Position numbers and translations under genes: made by a program
Shown here: positions 16,943 to 25,004 of the stretch, one piece after another
How positions within the stretch are numbered: the stretch's first letter is position 1
Layout of the letters: each line of letters starts with the position of its first letter
From: Bacillota bacterium
GTDB lineage: Bacteria > Bacillota > Clostridia > Christensenellales > SZUA-584
NCBI GenBank assembly: GCA_023416745.1
Contig: JAEZHF010000044.1
Span: 1-64,000 of the forward strand
DNA: 64,000 nt
Reading direction: 5' to 3'
Notes under the pieces: generated by a model
Seen by the model: the letters and a program-made list of their open reading frames with translations, nothing else
What the model was told of the DNA's origin: nothing
Database searches by the model: none

Positions 16943-18475
16943 ATGAAGAGAGCTTTCCTCAGCGTGTTCGACAAAACGGGCATCGTGGAGTTCGCATCCG
17001 TCCTCGCCGGGCTTGGGTTTGAAATACTCTCCACGGGCGGCACGCAGAAAGCGTTGGAGCAGGCGGGTGTGCCCGTCACCAACGTGTCGGACATCACCGG
17101 CTTTCCGGAATGTTTGGACGGACGCGTCAAGACGCTGCACCCGGCCATCCACGCCGGCATTCTCGCGATGCGGGGTAGTACGGACCACATGACGCAGGTG
17201 GAGAAGCTGGGCGTCGGCCTCATCGACGTGGTCGCCGTCAACCTTTATCCGTTCAAGGCAACCATTTCAAAACCGGACGTGACGCTTGAAGACGCCATCG
17301 AAAATATCGATATCGGAGGCCCGACGATGCTTCGCGCGGCGGCGAAGAACTGGCAGGACGTCGCGTCCATCGTGGACCCGGCGGACTATGTCCGTGTGCT
17401 GGTCGAACTGAAAAACGGCGGCGTTTCACGCGAAACCAAGTTCGACCTGTGCGTGAAGGTGTTCGAACACACCGCGGCATACGATGCGCTGATCTCGGGG
17501 TATCTGCGACGTCAGAACGGCGGGGGTTATCCCGACAAGCTGACGCTGACCTACGAGAAGCTGCAAGACATGCGCTACGGCGAAAACCCACACCAGAGCG
17601 CTGCCTTCTATAAGGAGCCGCTGGGCACTGAAGGAACGCTTGCCGCGGCGGAGCAGTTGTGGGGCAAGGAGTTGTCCTTCAACAACATCAACGATACCAA
17701 CGGCGCGCTGGACTGCCTGCGCGAGTTTAACGAAATCACCGTCGTCGCGTCCAAGCACGCCAATCCGTGCGGTGTGGGCAGCGGTGCAACCATGCACGAA
17801 GCTTACATGAAAGCGTATACTGCGGATCCGGTTTCCGTCTATGGCGGTATCGTCGCAGTCAACGCGGAGGTGGACAAGGCGACAGCCGAAGAGATGGTCA
17901 AGACGTTCCTCGAGATCGTGATCGCGCCCGGCTTCACCAACGACGCTTTGGAGGTGCTGAAGATCAAGAAGAACCTGCGCCTGCTGCGCCTGCCGGATAT
18001 CTCTGCCAAGATCAAAGAATCAGCGCTGGATATCAAGAAACCGTTGGGCGGGCTGATCGTACAGCAGCCGGACGACAAGCTCCTGGAAGGCGAGCTGAAG
18101 GTAGTGACGAAAACCGCGCCCACCGAAGCACAGATGAAGGATATGCTTTTTGCGTGGAAACTGGTCAAGCATTTGAAGAGCAACGCCATCGCGGTGTCGA
18201 AGAACGGCCAGTCGCTTGGCCTGGGTGCGGGCCAAGTATCGCGCATATGGGCAGCAGAAAACGCGCTGGAGCGTTCAGGCGATAACGTCAGAGGCGCAGC
18301 GCTCGCATCCGACGCGTACTTCCCGTTCGACGACTGCGTCCGGCTGGCGGCAAAATACGGCATCACAGCCATCATTCAGCCGGGCGGCAGCATACGCGAC
18401 GAGGATTCCATCAAGGCCTGCGACGAATTGGGCATCGCGATGGTGTTCACCGGTATGCGTCACTTCAAGCACTAA
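16943..18475 (+). CDS. purH: Bifunctional AICAR formyltransferase / IMP cyclohydrolase
   Basis: PurH carries out the last two steps to IMP. The 510 residues hold an N-terminal IMP cyclohydrolase (MGS-like) domain with SVFDKTGI, STGGT and DGRVKTLHP (about 53-61), and a C-terminal AICAR transformylase domain with YGENPHQ, the catalytic KHANPCG (Lys-His pair) and LGLGAGQVSR. A good TGGAGGT site precedes the ATG. It lies about 70 bp after purN; the gap is too short for its own promoter to be assumed. The coding sequence is GC-richer than its surroundings, possibly reflecting high expression. Confidence 0.96.
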   Translation: MKRAFLSVFDKTGIVEFASVLAGLGFEILSTGGTQKALEQAGVPVTNVSDITGFPECLDGRVKTLHPAIHAGILAMRGSTDHMTQVEKLGVGLIDVVAVNLYPFKATISKPDVTLEDAIENIDIGGPTMLRAAAKNWQDVASIVDPADYVRVLVELKNGGVSRETKFDLCVKVFEHTAAYDALISGYLRRQNGGGYPDKLTLTYEKLQDMRYGENPHQSAAFYKEPLGTEGTLAAAEQLWGKELSFNNINDTNGALDCLREFNEITVVASKHANPCGVGSGATMHEAYMKAYTADPVSVYGGIVAVNAEVDKATAEEMVKTFLEIVIAPGFTNDALEVLKIKKNLRLLRLPDISAKIKESALDIKKPLGGLIVQQPDDKLLEGELKVVTKTAPTEAQMKDMLFAWKLVKHLKSNAIAVSKNGQSLGLGAGQVSRIWAAENALERSGDNVRGAALASDAYFPFDDCVRLAAKYGITAIIQPGGSIRDEDSIKACDELGIAMVFTGMRHFKH

Positions 18476-18486
18476 GGAGCGTCAGT

Positions 18487-19737
18487 ATGAAGATACTTGT
18501 GGTGGGGAGCGGTGGTCGTGAGCACACGATTATATGGAAGCTGTGCCAGAGCCCAAAGGTGACGGAGATTCACTGTGCACCCGGCAATGGCGGCATCGCA
18601 GAGCTGGCAAAATGTATACCCATCAAGGCGACGGATATCGCAGGCATTGTGGACTATGCCCATCGGGAGGCTTTCGACCTCGTGGTTGTCGCGCCCGACG
18701 ACCCGCTCTATATGGGGTTGGTTGATGCGTTGCATCAGAGCGGCATCCGCGCTTTCGGTCCTACGGCGGCTGGTGCGCGACTGGAGGGAAGCAAGGTGTA
18801 CGCCAAGCACCTGATGAAAAAATATGGCATACCCACGGCGCAGTACGAGGTATTCGACGATTTCGTTGCAGCGTTTGAGTATGTCAATTCATGCGCGTTG
18901 CCCGTGGTCGTCAAGGCGGATGGTCTGGCACTGGGCAAGGGCGTAATCATATGCAACACCGCTGATGAAGCGAAGGCGGCGCTGGATGATATCATGAACA
19001 AGAATCTTTTCGGTGAAGCGGGTAATAGCGTGGTGATAGAGGAGTTTATGCAGGGTCCAGAAGTGTCGGTGCTGGCCTTCTGCGACAGCAAGACGATATT
19101 GTCGATGGCGAGCGCGCAGGACCATAAGCGCGTTTTCGACAACGACCAGGGCCCCAACACCGGCGGCATGGGCACTTTTTCACCCAGCCCCAAATACACT
19201 GATGGGGTACGAAAGACGGTGGAGGAGACGATCATCCACCGAACTGTTGAGGCGCTGCAGGCAGAAAACGTAGAATTTAATGGCGTGCTGTATTTTGGGC
19301 TGATGCTGACCGAGAACGGCCCGAAGCTGCTGGAATACAACGCTCGATTCGGTGATCCGGAGGCGCAGGTGGTGCTGCCGCGTATGAAGAACGATCTGCT
19401 GGACGTAATGGACGCGGTGATTGACGGCAGGCTGAACGACATCACACTGAAATGGGACGAACGCAGCGCTGTCTGCGTGGTGATGGCGTCGGGCGGATAT
19501 CCGGGCGCATATACCAAAGGCCTGCCCATCTCGGGGCTGTCAGACGTAAAGGATGCCGTGGTGTTCCACGCCGGCACTACGCTGGAAGACGGCGATTACG
19601 TGACCGCAGGGGGACGTGTGCTGGGAGTCACAGCGCTTGGTCAGAACATCGCCGAAGCTCGCTCCATAGCGTATGGGGAAGTCGCTAAAATACGTTTTGA
19701 TGGCGCGCAATACCGAACGGATATAGGCCTCAAATAG
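18487..19737 (+). CDS. purD: Phosphoribosylamine--glycine ligase (GAR synthetase)
   Basis: PurD joins glycine to phosphoribosylamine, the second purine step. The ATG follows AAGGAGCG, 11 bases after purH. The 416-residue ATP-grasp protein shows the N-terminal GSGGREHTI (8-16), PVVVKADGLALGKGVI in the ATP-grasp core, the NTGGMGTFSP motif, and LEYNARFGDPEAQ near the metal site. It is the last gene of the pur operon and ends just before a strong terminator. Confidence 0.96.
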   Translation: MKILVVGSGGREHTIIWKLCQSPKVTEIHCAPGNGGIAELAKCIPIKATDIAGIVDYAHREAFDLVVVAPDDPLYMGLVDALHQSGIRAFGPTAAGARLEGSKVYAKHLMKKYGIPTAQYEVFDDFVAAFEYVNSCALPVVVKADGLALGKGVIICNTADEAKAALDDIMNKNLFGEAGNSVVIEEFMQGPEVSVLAFCDSKTILSMASAQDHKRVFDNDQGPNTGGMGTFSPSPKYTDGVRKTVEETIIHRTVEALQAENVEFNGVLYFGLMLTENGPKLLEYNARFGDPEAQVVLPRMKNDLLDVMDAVIDGRLNDITLKWDERSAVCVVMASGGYPGAYTKGLPISGLSDVKDAVVFHAGTTLEDGDYVTAGGRVLGVTALGQNIAEARSIAYGEVAKIRFDGAQYRTDIGLK

Positions 19738-19742
19738 CTAAC

Positions 19743-19770
19743 AAAGAGGGCTCTGGCGGGCTCTCTTTTT
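19743..19770 (+). terminator. Terminator of the pur operon
   Basis: An 11-bp stem (two G-U pairs) with a four-base loop TGGC is followed by TTTTT, starting six bases after the purD stop. It is a clear intrinsic terminator. Confidence 0.9.
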
Positions 19771-19823
19771 ATACGAATATTTTTGTGGTACTATAAATTC
19801 ATCACAGTGACGGAGGGACTATC

Positions 19824-20489
19824 ATGAAAATTGTCCATCTGGCAGGAACGGCATGGCTGGCGTATGAAAAAGGTCACGGGATATTGATTGATGCAGGAAA
19901 GCAGCCGGACGGAAAAGATATTCTTGACCGTATACGGTCGTTGAACATCGAAGTGACACTGCTGTTTCTATCTCATACACATTACGACCATACCGGCGGC
20001 GCGGAATCGATACGACTGGCGACGGGTGCGAAAGTGATGGTCGGGAGTGAAGAAGTCATATATTTAAAAAGCGGGCACACGCCCGTACCCGCAGAAACAG
20101 GGCGTCTCGGCCAGGTGATTCTGACGTTGGCAAAGACACTTGGATCCACATCCCGAGATCATTACCGCCCAGTGACGGAGGATATAATCCAGATCACCGA
20201 GTCCGGCCCGCTTGATGGTTACGGCTCCGATATTTGGGTGTACCGTCTTGGCGCGCATACTGTCGGTTCAATAGGCCTGAGGATCGGCGATGCTTTCTTC
20301 GCCGGCGATACCGTATTTGGCTTTGGTTCCGCCATATACCCGCCCTTTGCCGATCACCCTCAGGCTTTACCTGCCGCATGGTCTGCCATATTGAACAGCG
20401 GTGCCAAACGCATTTATCCCGGTCACGGAATGCCTTTCTCTGTTGAGGTTCTAGAGAAACAGTGGGGATCGCGTTTTAAGAGCAAATAA
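19824..20489 (+). CDS. Metallo-beta-lactamase fold hydrolase
   Basis: A 221-residue MBL-superfamily protein with the zinc-binding set HTHYDH (51-56), a histidine in GAHTVGSIGL (about 146), an aspartate in AGDTVFG (about 168), and the final histidine in YPGHG. The acidic third-position ligand and absence of a beta-CASP domain place it with glyoxalase-II-like hydrolases. The substrate cannot be told from sequence. It has its own ribosome binding site (GGAGGG) and a TATAAA -10-like box at 19792-19797, and stands alone between the pur and dap operons. Confidence 0.88.
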   Translation: MKIVHLAGTAWLAYEKGHGILIDAGKQPDGKDILDRIRSLNIEVTLLFLSHTHYDHTGGAESIRLATGAKVMVGSEEVIYLKSGHTPVPAETGRLGQVILTLAKTLGSTSRDHYRPVTEDIIQITESGPLDGYGSDIWVYRLGAHTVGSIGLRIGDAFFAGDTVFGFGSAIYPPFADHPQALPAAWSAILNSGAKRIYPGHGMPFSVEVLEKQWGSRFKSK

Positions 20490-20510
20490 AAAAGGGCTAA
20501 AGCCCTTTTT
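20488..20510. terminator. Bidirectional terminator between convergent genes
   Basis: AAAAAGGGC and GCCCTTTTT with a TAAA loop form a symmetrical hairpin, so a U tract follows the stem on either strand. It serves both the MBL gene and the asd-dapA-dapB operon. Confidence 0.92.
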
Positions 20511-20523
20511 GGATTCTATACCT

Positions 20524-21732
20524 TTACAGATAAAACGCTTCCGCAACCACGCCGATCGCCTCGTTCGACCTTTCGGCATCCACGCAGAAGCTGATCTTCG
20601 TCTCAGATGTCGTAATGATCGAGATGCCGATACTCTTCTCGGCCAGTGCACCGAAAAGACGCGATGCAACGCCCGACTGCCGCTCCATACCAGGACCTTC
20701 CACTGTCAGCTTGGACAACGAATCGCTAGCGATGATGTGCGCACCATTCGTCTCATATTTCTTGAGCAGATTCAGGCATCTTTCCAGATCCGATTGAGGC
20801 AGTGAGAAGGAAAGACCGACACGGCCGTTGAAAGGCGCCGTCTGGCTGATGATATCGATCTTTATACCCACTGACGCAATGTTTTCGAATACAGATGCAA
20901 TTCCTTTTGGTGAAAACTCCAGGTCAGCCAGCGTAATCATGGCCTGTTCATCGTCCTTATAGATGTTCGTGACGGCGTTCTGCTGAATCATATCCGCCAT
21001 GTTGTAAAGCCCTGTCGGCTTGCCGCATAAAAAGCCAGCAGCCCGTAACGCGCCCAGCGCAAATATACGAGGTGACTGGGCGATGTGGTTGACCTCCAGC
21101 ACCTCATCCGTACTGATGAACAACACGCTGTGATCGCCGGAGATAGTCCCTCCGCGCACCGCATGGATACCGATCTCTCGTCCGCGTTTTTCAGTACGTG
21201 TGCACCGGCCGCAAAGAAGCGGCTTTGGTGTGATCATCGCACTGTTCAGACAATCAGCCAGCGCCAGAGCCGTACCACTTGGCGCGTCTACCTTGCGGTT
21301 GTGGTGCCGTTCCACAATTTCAATATCGCAGTCTTCACCCCAAAATTCAGCGGCGCGCCGCGCCAGCTCCATCTGCAGACTGACACCAACTGACATATTA
21401 GCCGACATGAATATCGGTATTTCTTTAGAGGCCCCTGCAATAACAGCCTTATCTTCATCCGCAAACCCTGTTGTCGCAATAACGATGGGCATATTCATAT
21501 GCTTCGCATAGGCAAGATTGGCATGCAGTGCTTCCGGACGAGAAAAATCAATAATGACATCAGCTTCGTCCGGACAGTCAGATATATCGGACAAGACGGG
21601 AAAGCAGTTTGTTAAACTATCGGGATATTTGTCAACCCCGGCCAGAACTGAAAACCCTTCGGTATCGGCTGCAGCCTGCGCCAGAGTCTGTCCCATTCTG
21701 CCGTTGACCCCGCATATAATGATATTAACCAT
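20524..21732 (-). CDS. dapB: 4-hydroxy-tetrahydrodipicolinate reductase fused to two ACT domains
   Basis: DapB reduces the DapA product with NAD(P)H in lysine/diaminopimelate synthesis. The usual enzyme is about 250-270 residues; this one is 402. Residues 1-255 form a complete DapB: GVNGRMGQ (8-15), ATTGF (86-90), the catalytic HHNRKVDAPSGTA (143-155), and the closing KPTGLYNMAD (238-247). Residues about 265-402 are a tandem ACT module closely resembling the regulatory tail of aspartokinase, including FGALAEKSIGISIITTSETK in the second ACT. No frameshift or internal start suggests two genes. The natural inference is feedback by lysine or another amino acid on DapB. It is the last gene of the asd-dapA-dapB operon, with GAGG before its ATG. 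Confidence 0.92.
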   Translation of the reverse strand: MVNIIICGVNGRMGQTLAQAAADTEGFSVLAGVDKYPDSLTNCFPVLSDISDCPDEADVIIDFSRPEALHANLAYAKHMNMPIVIATTGFADEDKAVIAGASKEIPIFMSANMSVGVSLQMELARRAAEFWGEDCDIEIVERHHNRKVDAPSGTALALADCLNSAMITPKPLLCGRCTRTEKRGREIGIHAVRGGTISGDHSVLFISTDEVLEVNHIAQSPRIFALGALRAAGFLCGKPTGLYNMADMIQQNAVTNIYKDDEQAMITLADLEFSPKGIASVFENIASVGIKIDIISQTAPFNGRVGLSFSLPQSDLERCLNLLKKYETNGAHIIASDSLSKLTVEGPGMERQSGVASRLFGALAEKSIGISIITTSETKISFCVDAERSNEAIGVVAEAFYL

Positions 21733-21790
21733 GGAAACCTCATGTTATGACTGGCCATTAAAAATCACAGCCCGTCAGCATATTTTTTAA

Positions 21791-22672
21791 TCAGACGATA
21801 TCAAACCCCATCGCGATCAATTCCTTTTTCAGCACTGCGGCCTTATCCGCGCTCATCTCGGTCAGCGGCAGGCGGGGAAGCCCCGCATTAATGCCAATCA
21901 TGTTGAGCGCTGCTTTTACAGGAATCGGATTGACCTCGGAGAACAGCGCCTTGACCAGCGGATTGAGCTTGAACTGCAACTCCCGCGATGTGGCTACGTC
22001 TCCGCTCAGATATCTTTCCACCATATCATGCATCATCTGCGGTGCGACGTTAGACACCACAGAAATCACGCCCTTTCCACCTACCGAAAGAAGCGGAACC
22101 ACATGGTCGTCGTTACCTGAATAAATACCAAATCCGGGGCACAGTCCTGCCAGTTCTACAATTTGAACGATGTTGCCACTGGCCTCCTTGGTGGCCACAA
22201 TGCGGTCATGCTCTGCCAACCTTTTCATTACGGCGGGGGAAACGTTAACGCCTGTCCGTCCAGGTATATTGTAGACAATGATGGGCAGCTCAACTGCGTC
22301 CGCAACGGCGTAGAAATGCCGTAACAAACCGTTGTCCGTGCATTTGTTATAGTACGGAGTCACCAACAGCAGCGCATCCACGCCAAGGTCCGCCGCTTCT
22401 TTTGAAGCGCTTACTGACGTTGCAGTATTATTCGTTCCCGTCCCCGCGATAACCGGTACACGACCCGCAGTCTGTTTCACAACGAAATCAATAGCGGATC
22501 GAATTTCATCTTTGGTCATAGTCGAGGACTCACCCGTTGTTCCGCAGACGATCAGTGCATCGATCCCATTTTCAATCTGATACTCGATCAAGGCCTCAAA
22601 AGCGGTAAAGTTAATACCCTTTTCATCGAACGGCGTTGCCAAAGCAGTTCCCGCACCTTCAAAAATACTCAT
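21791..22672 (-). CDS. dapA: 4-hydroxy-tetrahydrodipicolinate synthase
   Basis: DapA condenses pyruvate with aspartate semialdehyde. The 293-residue TIM-barrel protein has GTTGESSTM (about 44-52), the tyrosine of YYNKCTDNG, PIIVYNIPGRTGV, and the Schiff-base lysine in VATKEASGN (about residue 161). Length is standard. AAAGGAGTG precedes the ATG. It lies 33 bases after asd and 58 before dapB, as the middle gene of the lysine-controlled operon. Confidence 0.96.
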   Translation of the reverse strand: MSIFEGAGTALATPFDEKGINFTAFEALIEYQIENGIDALIVCGTTGESSTMTKDEIRSAIDFVVKQTAGRVPVIAGTGTNNTATSVSASKEAADLGVDALLLVTPYYNKCTDNGLLRHFYAVADAVELPIIVYNIPGRTGVNVSPAVMKRLAEHDRIVATKEASGNIVQIVELAGLCPGFGIYSGNDDHVVPLLSVGGKGVISVVSNVAPQMMHDMVERYLSGDVATSRELQFKLNPLVKALFSEVNPIPVKAALNMIGINAGLPRLPLTEMSADKAAVLKKELIAMGFDIV

Positions 22673-22705
22673 CCTGACACACTCCTTTACTTTCTTGCGG
22701 TATTG

Positions 22706-23782
22706 CTACCGGTCGAAGAGTCCTTTCGCGGCCAGAAGCTCAGCCATCAGAACTGCGCCGCCTGCTGCACCGCGCAATGTGTTGTGGCTCAGGCACACGA
22801 ATTTATAGTCATATATCGGGTCTTCGCGAAGTCGCCCGATTGTGACACCCATACCGCCCTCGGTATCCCTGTCCAGCCGTGTTTGCGGGCGGTTGTCTTC
22901 CTCAAAATATTTGAGAAATTGTTTGGGCGCGCTGGGCAGGTCAAGCTGCTGCGGCACGCCTTTGTAGCTCTGCCAGCGTTCCTTGATGGTCTCAATGGAC
23001 GGTTTGTTTGCAAACTTGACAAAGGTCGCAGCCAAATGTCCGTCGGATACCGGCACGCGTATGCACTGCGAGGTAATCACAGGTTTTTCCGCCGGAACGA
23101 TCTCGCCGTCCATTATCTGCCCCCAAACCTTAAGGGGTTCCTGCTCGCTCTTTTGTTCTTCGCCACCGATGAACGGTATCACGTTATCAACCATTTCTGG
23201 CCAGCTGTCAAAGGTTTTACCGGCGCCGGAAATTGCCTGATAGGTGCACGCTACAACCTGCTCGATGCCAAAGTCGGCCAGCGGATGGAGCGCGGGCACG
23301 TAAGACTGTATGGAACAGTTGGGCTTTACCGCGATGAAACCGCGCTTGGTCCCCAGCCGTTTGCGCTGGCTCGTAATGATATCGATATGTTCAGCGTTTA
23401 CCTCTGGTATCAGCATGGGAACATCCGGCGTACCTCTGTGCGCGCTGTTGTTGGATACCACAGGTATCTCCGCTTTAGCATATGCTTCTTCCAATGCTTT
23501 GGTCTGTGCTTTATCGAGGCTGATGGCGCAAAAAACAAAATCGAGGTCTTTTGCAGCATCGATGTCAGCGGCGTCAGCCACAATCATTTCAGCAAATTTC
23601 TCGGGCAGGGGAGTGGGTATTGCCCAGCGTCCCGCCACTGCGTCCTTGTATACTATACCCGCGGAATTCTCACTGGCGCTCAAAAGAACCACATTAAACC
23701 AGGGATGATTCGCCATAAGAGAGACAAAACGCTGTCCTACCATTCCTGTTGCTCCTACGATGCCTACATTATACTGTTTCAC
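22706..23782 (-). CDS. asd: Aspartate-semialdehyde dehydrogenase
   Basis: Asd reduces aspartyl phosphate to aspartate semialdehyde, feeding lysine, threonine and methionine synthesis. I choose the GTG at 23782, nine bases after TGGAGGG; a TTG five codons earlier would overlap that site. The 358-residue protein has the NADP loop GATGMVGQ and the catalytic cysteine in KPNCSIQSY, with the arrangement of the archaeal/fungal-type enzyme rather than the usual bacterial one. This is the first gene behind the lysine riboswitch, so lysine should limit its expression. Confidence 0.94.
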   Translation of the reverse strand: MKQYNVGIVGATGMVGQRFVSLMANHPWFNVVLLSASENSAGIVYKDAVAGRWAIPTPLPEKFAEMIVADAADIDAAKDLDFVFCAISLDKAQTKALEEAYAKAEIPVVSNNSAHRGTPDVPMLIPEVNAEHIDIITSQRKRLGTKRGFIAVKPNCSIQSYVPALHPLADFGIEQVVACTYQAISGAGKTFDSWPEMVDNVIPFIGGEEQKSEQEPLKVWGQIMDGEIVPAEKPVITSQCIRVPVSDGHLAATFVKFANKPSIETIKERWQSYKGVPQQLDLPSAPKQFLKYFEEDNRPQTRLDRDTEGGMGVTIGRLREDPIYDYKFVCLSHNTLRGAAGGAVLMAELLAAKGLFDR

Positions 23783-23814
23783 TGTATATCCCTCCAAAAA
23801 ATAATCTCAATTGT

Positions 23815-23847
23815 ACAAAAAATGGCACGGACTTTTCATCGCGCACC
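23815..23847 (-). terminator. Riboswitch-controlled terminator before asd
   Basis: On the minus strand GGTGCG pairs with CGUGCC-type bases (six pairs, two of them G-U) and is followed by ATTTTTTG, 25 bp before the asd ribosome binding site. Its position after the lysine aptamer makes it the likely off-switch of the expression platform. An additional inverted repeat (AACAATGC/GCATTGTT) lies between it and the aptamer. Confidence 0.7.
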
Positions 23848-23889
23848 ACAACAACAATGCCTCATCGCATACCACCATGCATTGTTACC

Positions 23890-24059
23890 TACAGCTGCGC
23901 TCCGTCTCGAAAAGACGACAGTTGCATGGTTGTTCGCCATACACCCAGGCAAAACTTTCCGGACGGTTTTGCCTTCGGCAGTTTCCCCTTTCCTACTAAA
24001 CCTCGCGGGCACCCGATGCCTCAGTTAAGTCTACTCTTGAAAACCGCGCCTCAACTGTA
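23890..24059 (-). ncRNA. Lysine riboswitch (L box) aptamer
   Basis: The 170-base minus-strand leader has the conserved L-box elements in order: AGGCGCG right after the P1 5' strand, TCAAGAGTAG, GAAAGGGGAAACTGCCGAAG, a GCAAAAC/GTTTTGC helix, CTGGGT, and GGAGCG just before the P1 3' strand. P1 is formed by TACAGTTG (24059-24052) and CAGCTGTA (23897-23890), eight pairs with one G-U. It begins about eight bases after the predicted transcription start and lies upstream of asd-dapA-dapB. Bound lysine is expected to stabilise P1 and allow the downstream terminator to form, stopping transcription. Confidence 0.93.
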
Positions 24060-24073
24060 TTTAATTAAACGAC

Positions 24074-24102
24074 ATTATATCATCCATTAGGTGTTACGTC
24101 AA
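24074..24102 (-). promoter_or_regulatory. Promoter of the lysine riboswitch / asd operon
   Basis: On the minus strand TTGACG (24102-24097) and a perfect TATAAT (24079-24074) are separated by 17 bp. Transcription would start near 24067, just before riboswitch helix P1. Confidence 0.88.
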
Positions 24103-24224
24103 CCAAATCGAGACTTTGATTGTCGATTTACAAAAGCTGGCGCTGCAGCGAGTTGAGATTTTGCATGCACTGTTGTATAGTGTTATTCACATAGAAACAA
24201 GCATATTATTCAGGAGGATATACT

Positions 24225-24953
24225 TTGAACGCATATCGATACCTTGCGCAGGCATACAACCATCTCATGTCAGACGTAGACTATGATGCCTGGGCCTCAT
24301 ATATCAACAGTTTATTGGGGCAAAAGGAGCTCCGGATATTTGAAGTGTCCTGCGGTACGGGCTGCATATCCTCCCGGCTTTACGATATGGGGCATGATAT
24401 TGTCGCTTCCGACATATCATCAGAAATGCTTGACATTGCGATAGGTGATGCGCAGCAGAATGGACGCAATATTGTTTTTGTTCAGCAGGATATGCGCCGG
24501 CTCAGCGCGGGACGGTACTTCGACGCAGTTATCAGCGCCTGCGACGGTCCAAACTATCTGGATCGCACCGGACTGACGGAATTTCTCACCTCTGCATCCG
24601 GTGTTTTAAAGCCCGGCGGAAAACTGCTGTTCGATATCAGTTCAGCGCACAAGCTCAAGTCCATGCACGGTGAAGTTTACTACGACGACGGCGAAGATGC
24701 CACATGTATATGGAATAATCACTACAACACGGATGCTAACATACTGACTATGGATGTCGTGCTGTTCATTCGGAGAGGAGATGTATTTAAAAAAATGTCC
24801 GAACAGCACGTACAATATGCTCATGATATCAAGGACATTAAGAGTTTGCTGGCCTGCATCGGTTTTCAACAGATTGAAATCTATGATGCTTTCACAAAAG
24901 ACGCTGCCAGGTCTGATTCTGTCCGGATACAGTTTGTTTGCCGCAAAGATTGA
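24225..24953 (+). CDS. Class I SAM-dependent methyltransferase
   Basis: The TTG start at 24225 is eight bases after CAGGAGG. The 242-residue protein is a stand-alone Rossmann-fold methyltransferase with motif I EVSCGTGCIS (about 40-49), the acidic SDISSEML (about 64), and VLKPGGKLLFD (about 126). The sequence resembles the broad methyltransferase_11/25 group acting on small molecules; no substrate can be named. It is divergent from the asd operon and followed by a new promoter, so it is probably monocistronic. Confidence 0.87.
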   Translation: MNAYRYLAQAYNHLMSDVDYDAWASYINSLLGQKELRIFEVSCGTGCISSRLYDMGHDIVASDISSEMLDIAIGDAQQNGRNIVFVQQDMRRLSAGRYFDAVISACDGPNYLDRTGLTEFLTSASGVLKPGGKLLFDISSAHKLKSMHGEVYYDDGEDATCIWNNHYNTDANILTMDVVLFIRRGDVFKKMSEQHVQYAHDIKDIKSLLACIGFQQIEIYDAFTKDAARSDSVRIQFVCRKD

Positions 24954-24976
24954 ACATACTCTTTTTATCCGGATTA

Positions 24977-24985
24977 TGATATAAT
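24977..24985 (+). promoter_or_regulatory. Extended -10 promoter of the TPR operon
   Basis: TGATATAAT is an exact extended -10 element 20 bp before the TPR gene start. A start site near 24992 would leave a leader just long enough for GAAGAGGTGG. Confidence 0.6.
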
Positions 24986-25004
24986 AGTGCTTGAAGAGGT
25001 GGCA

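Noticed and set aside
15911..17188. Minus-strand reading frame of 425 codons
   Set aside because: Antisense to purM, purN and purH, which are certain; no recognisable domains.
22703..24028. Plus-strand reading frame of 441 codons
   Set aside because: It is antisense to asd and to the lysine riboswitch, has a shadow-like composition and no ribosome binding site; the minus-strand genes have full catalytic motifs.
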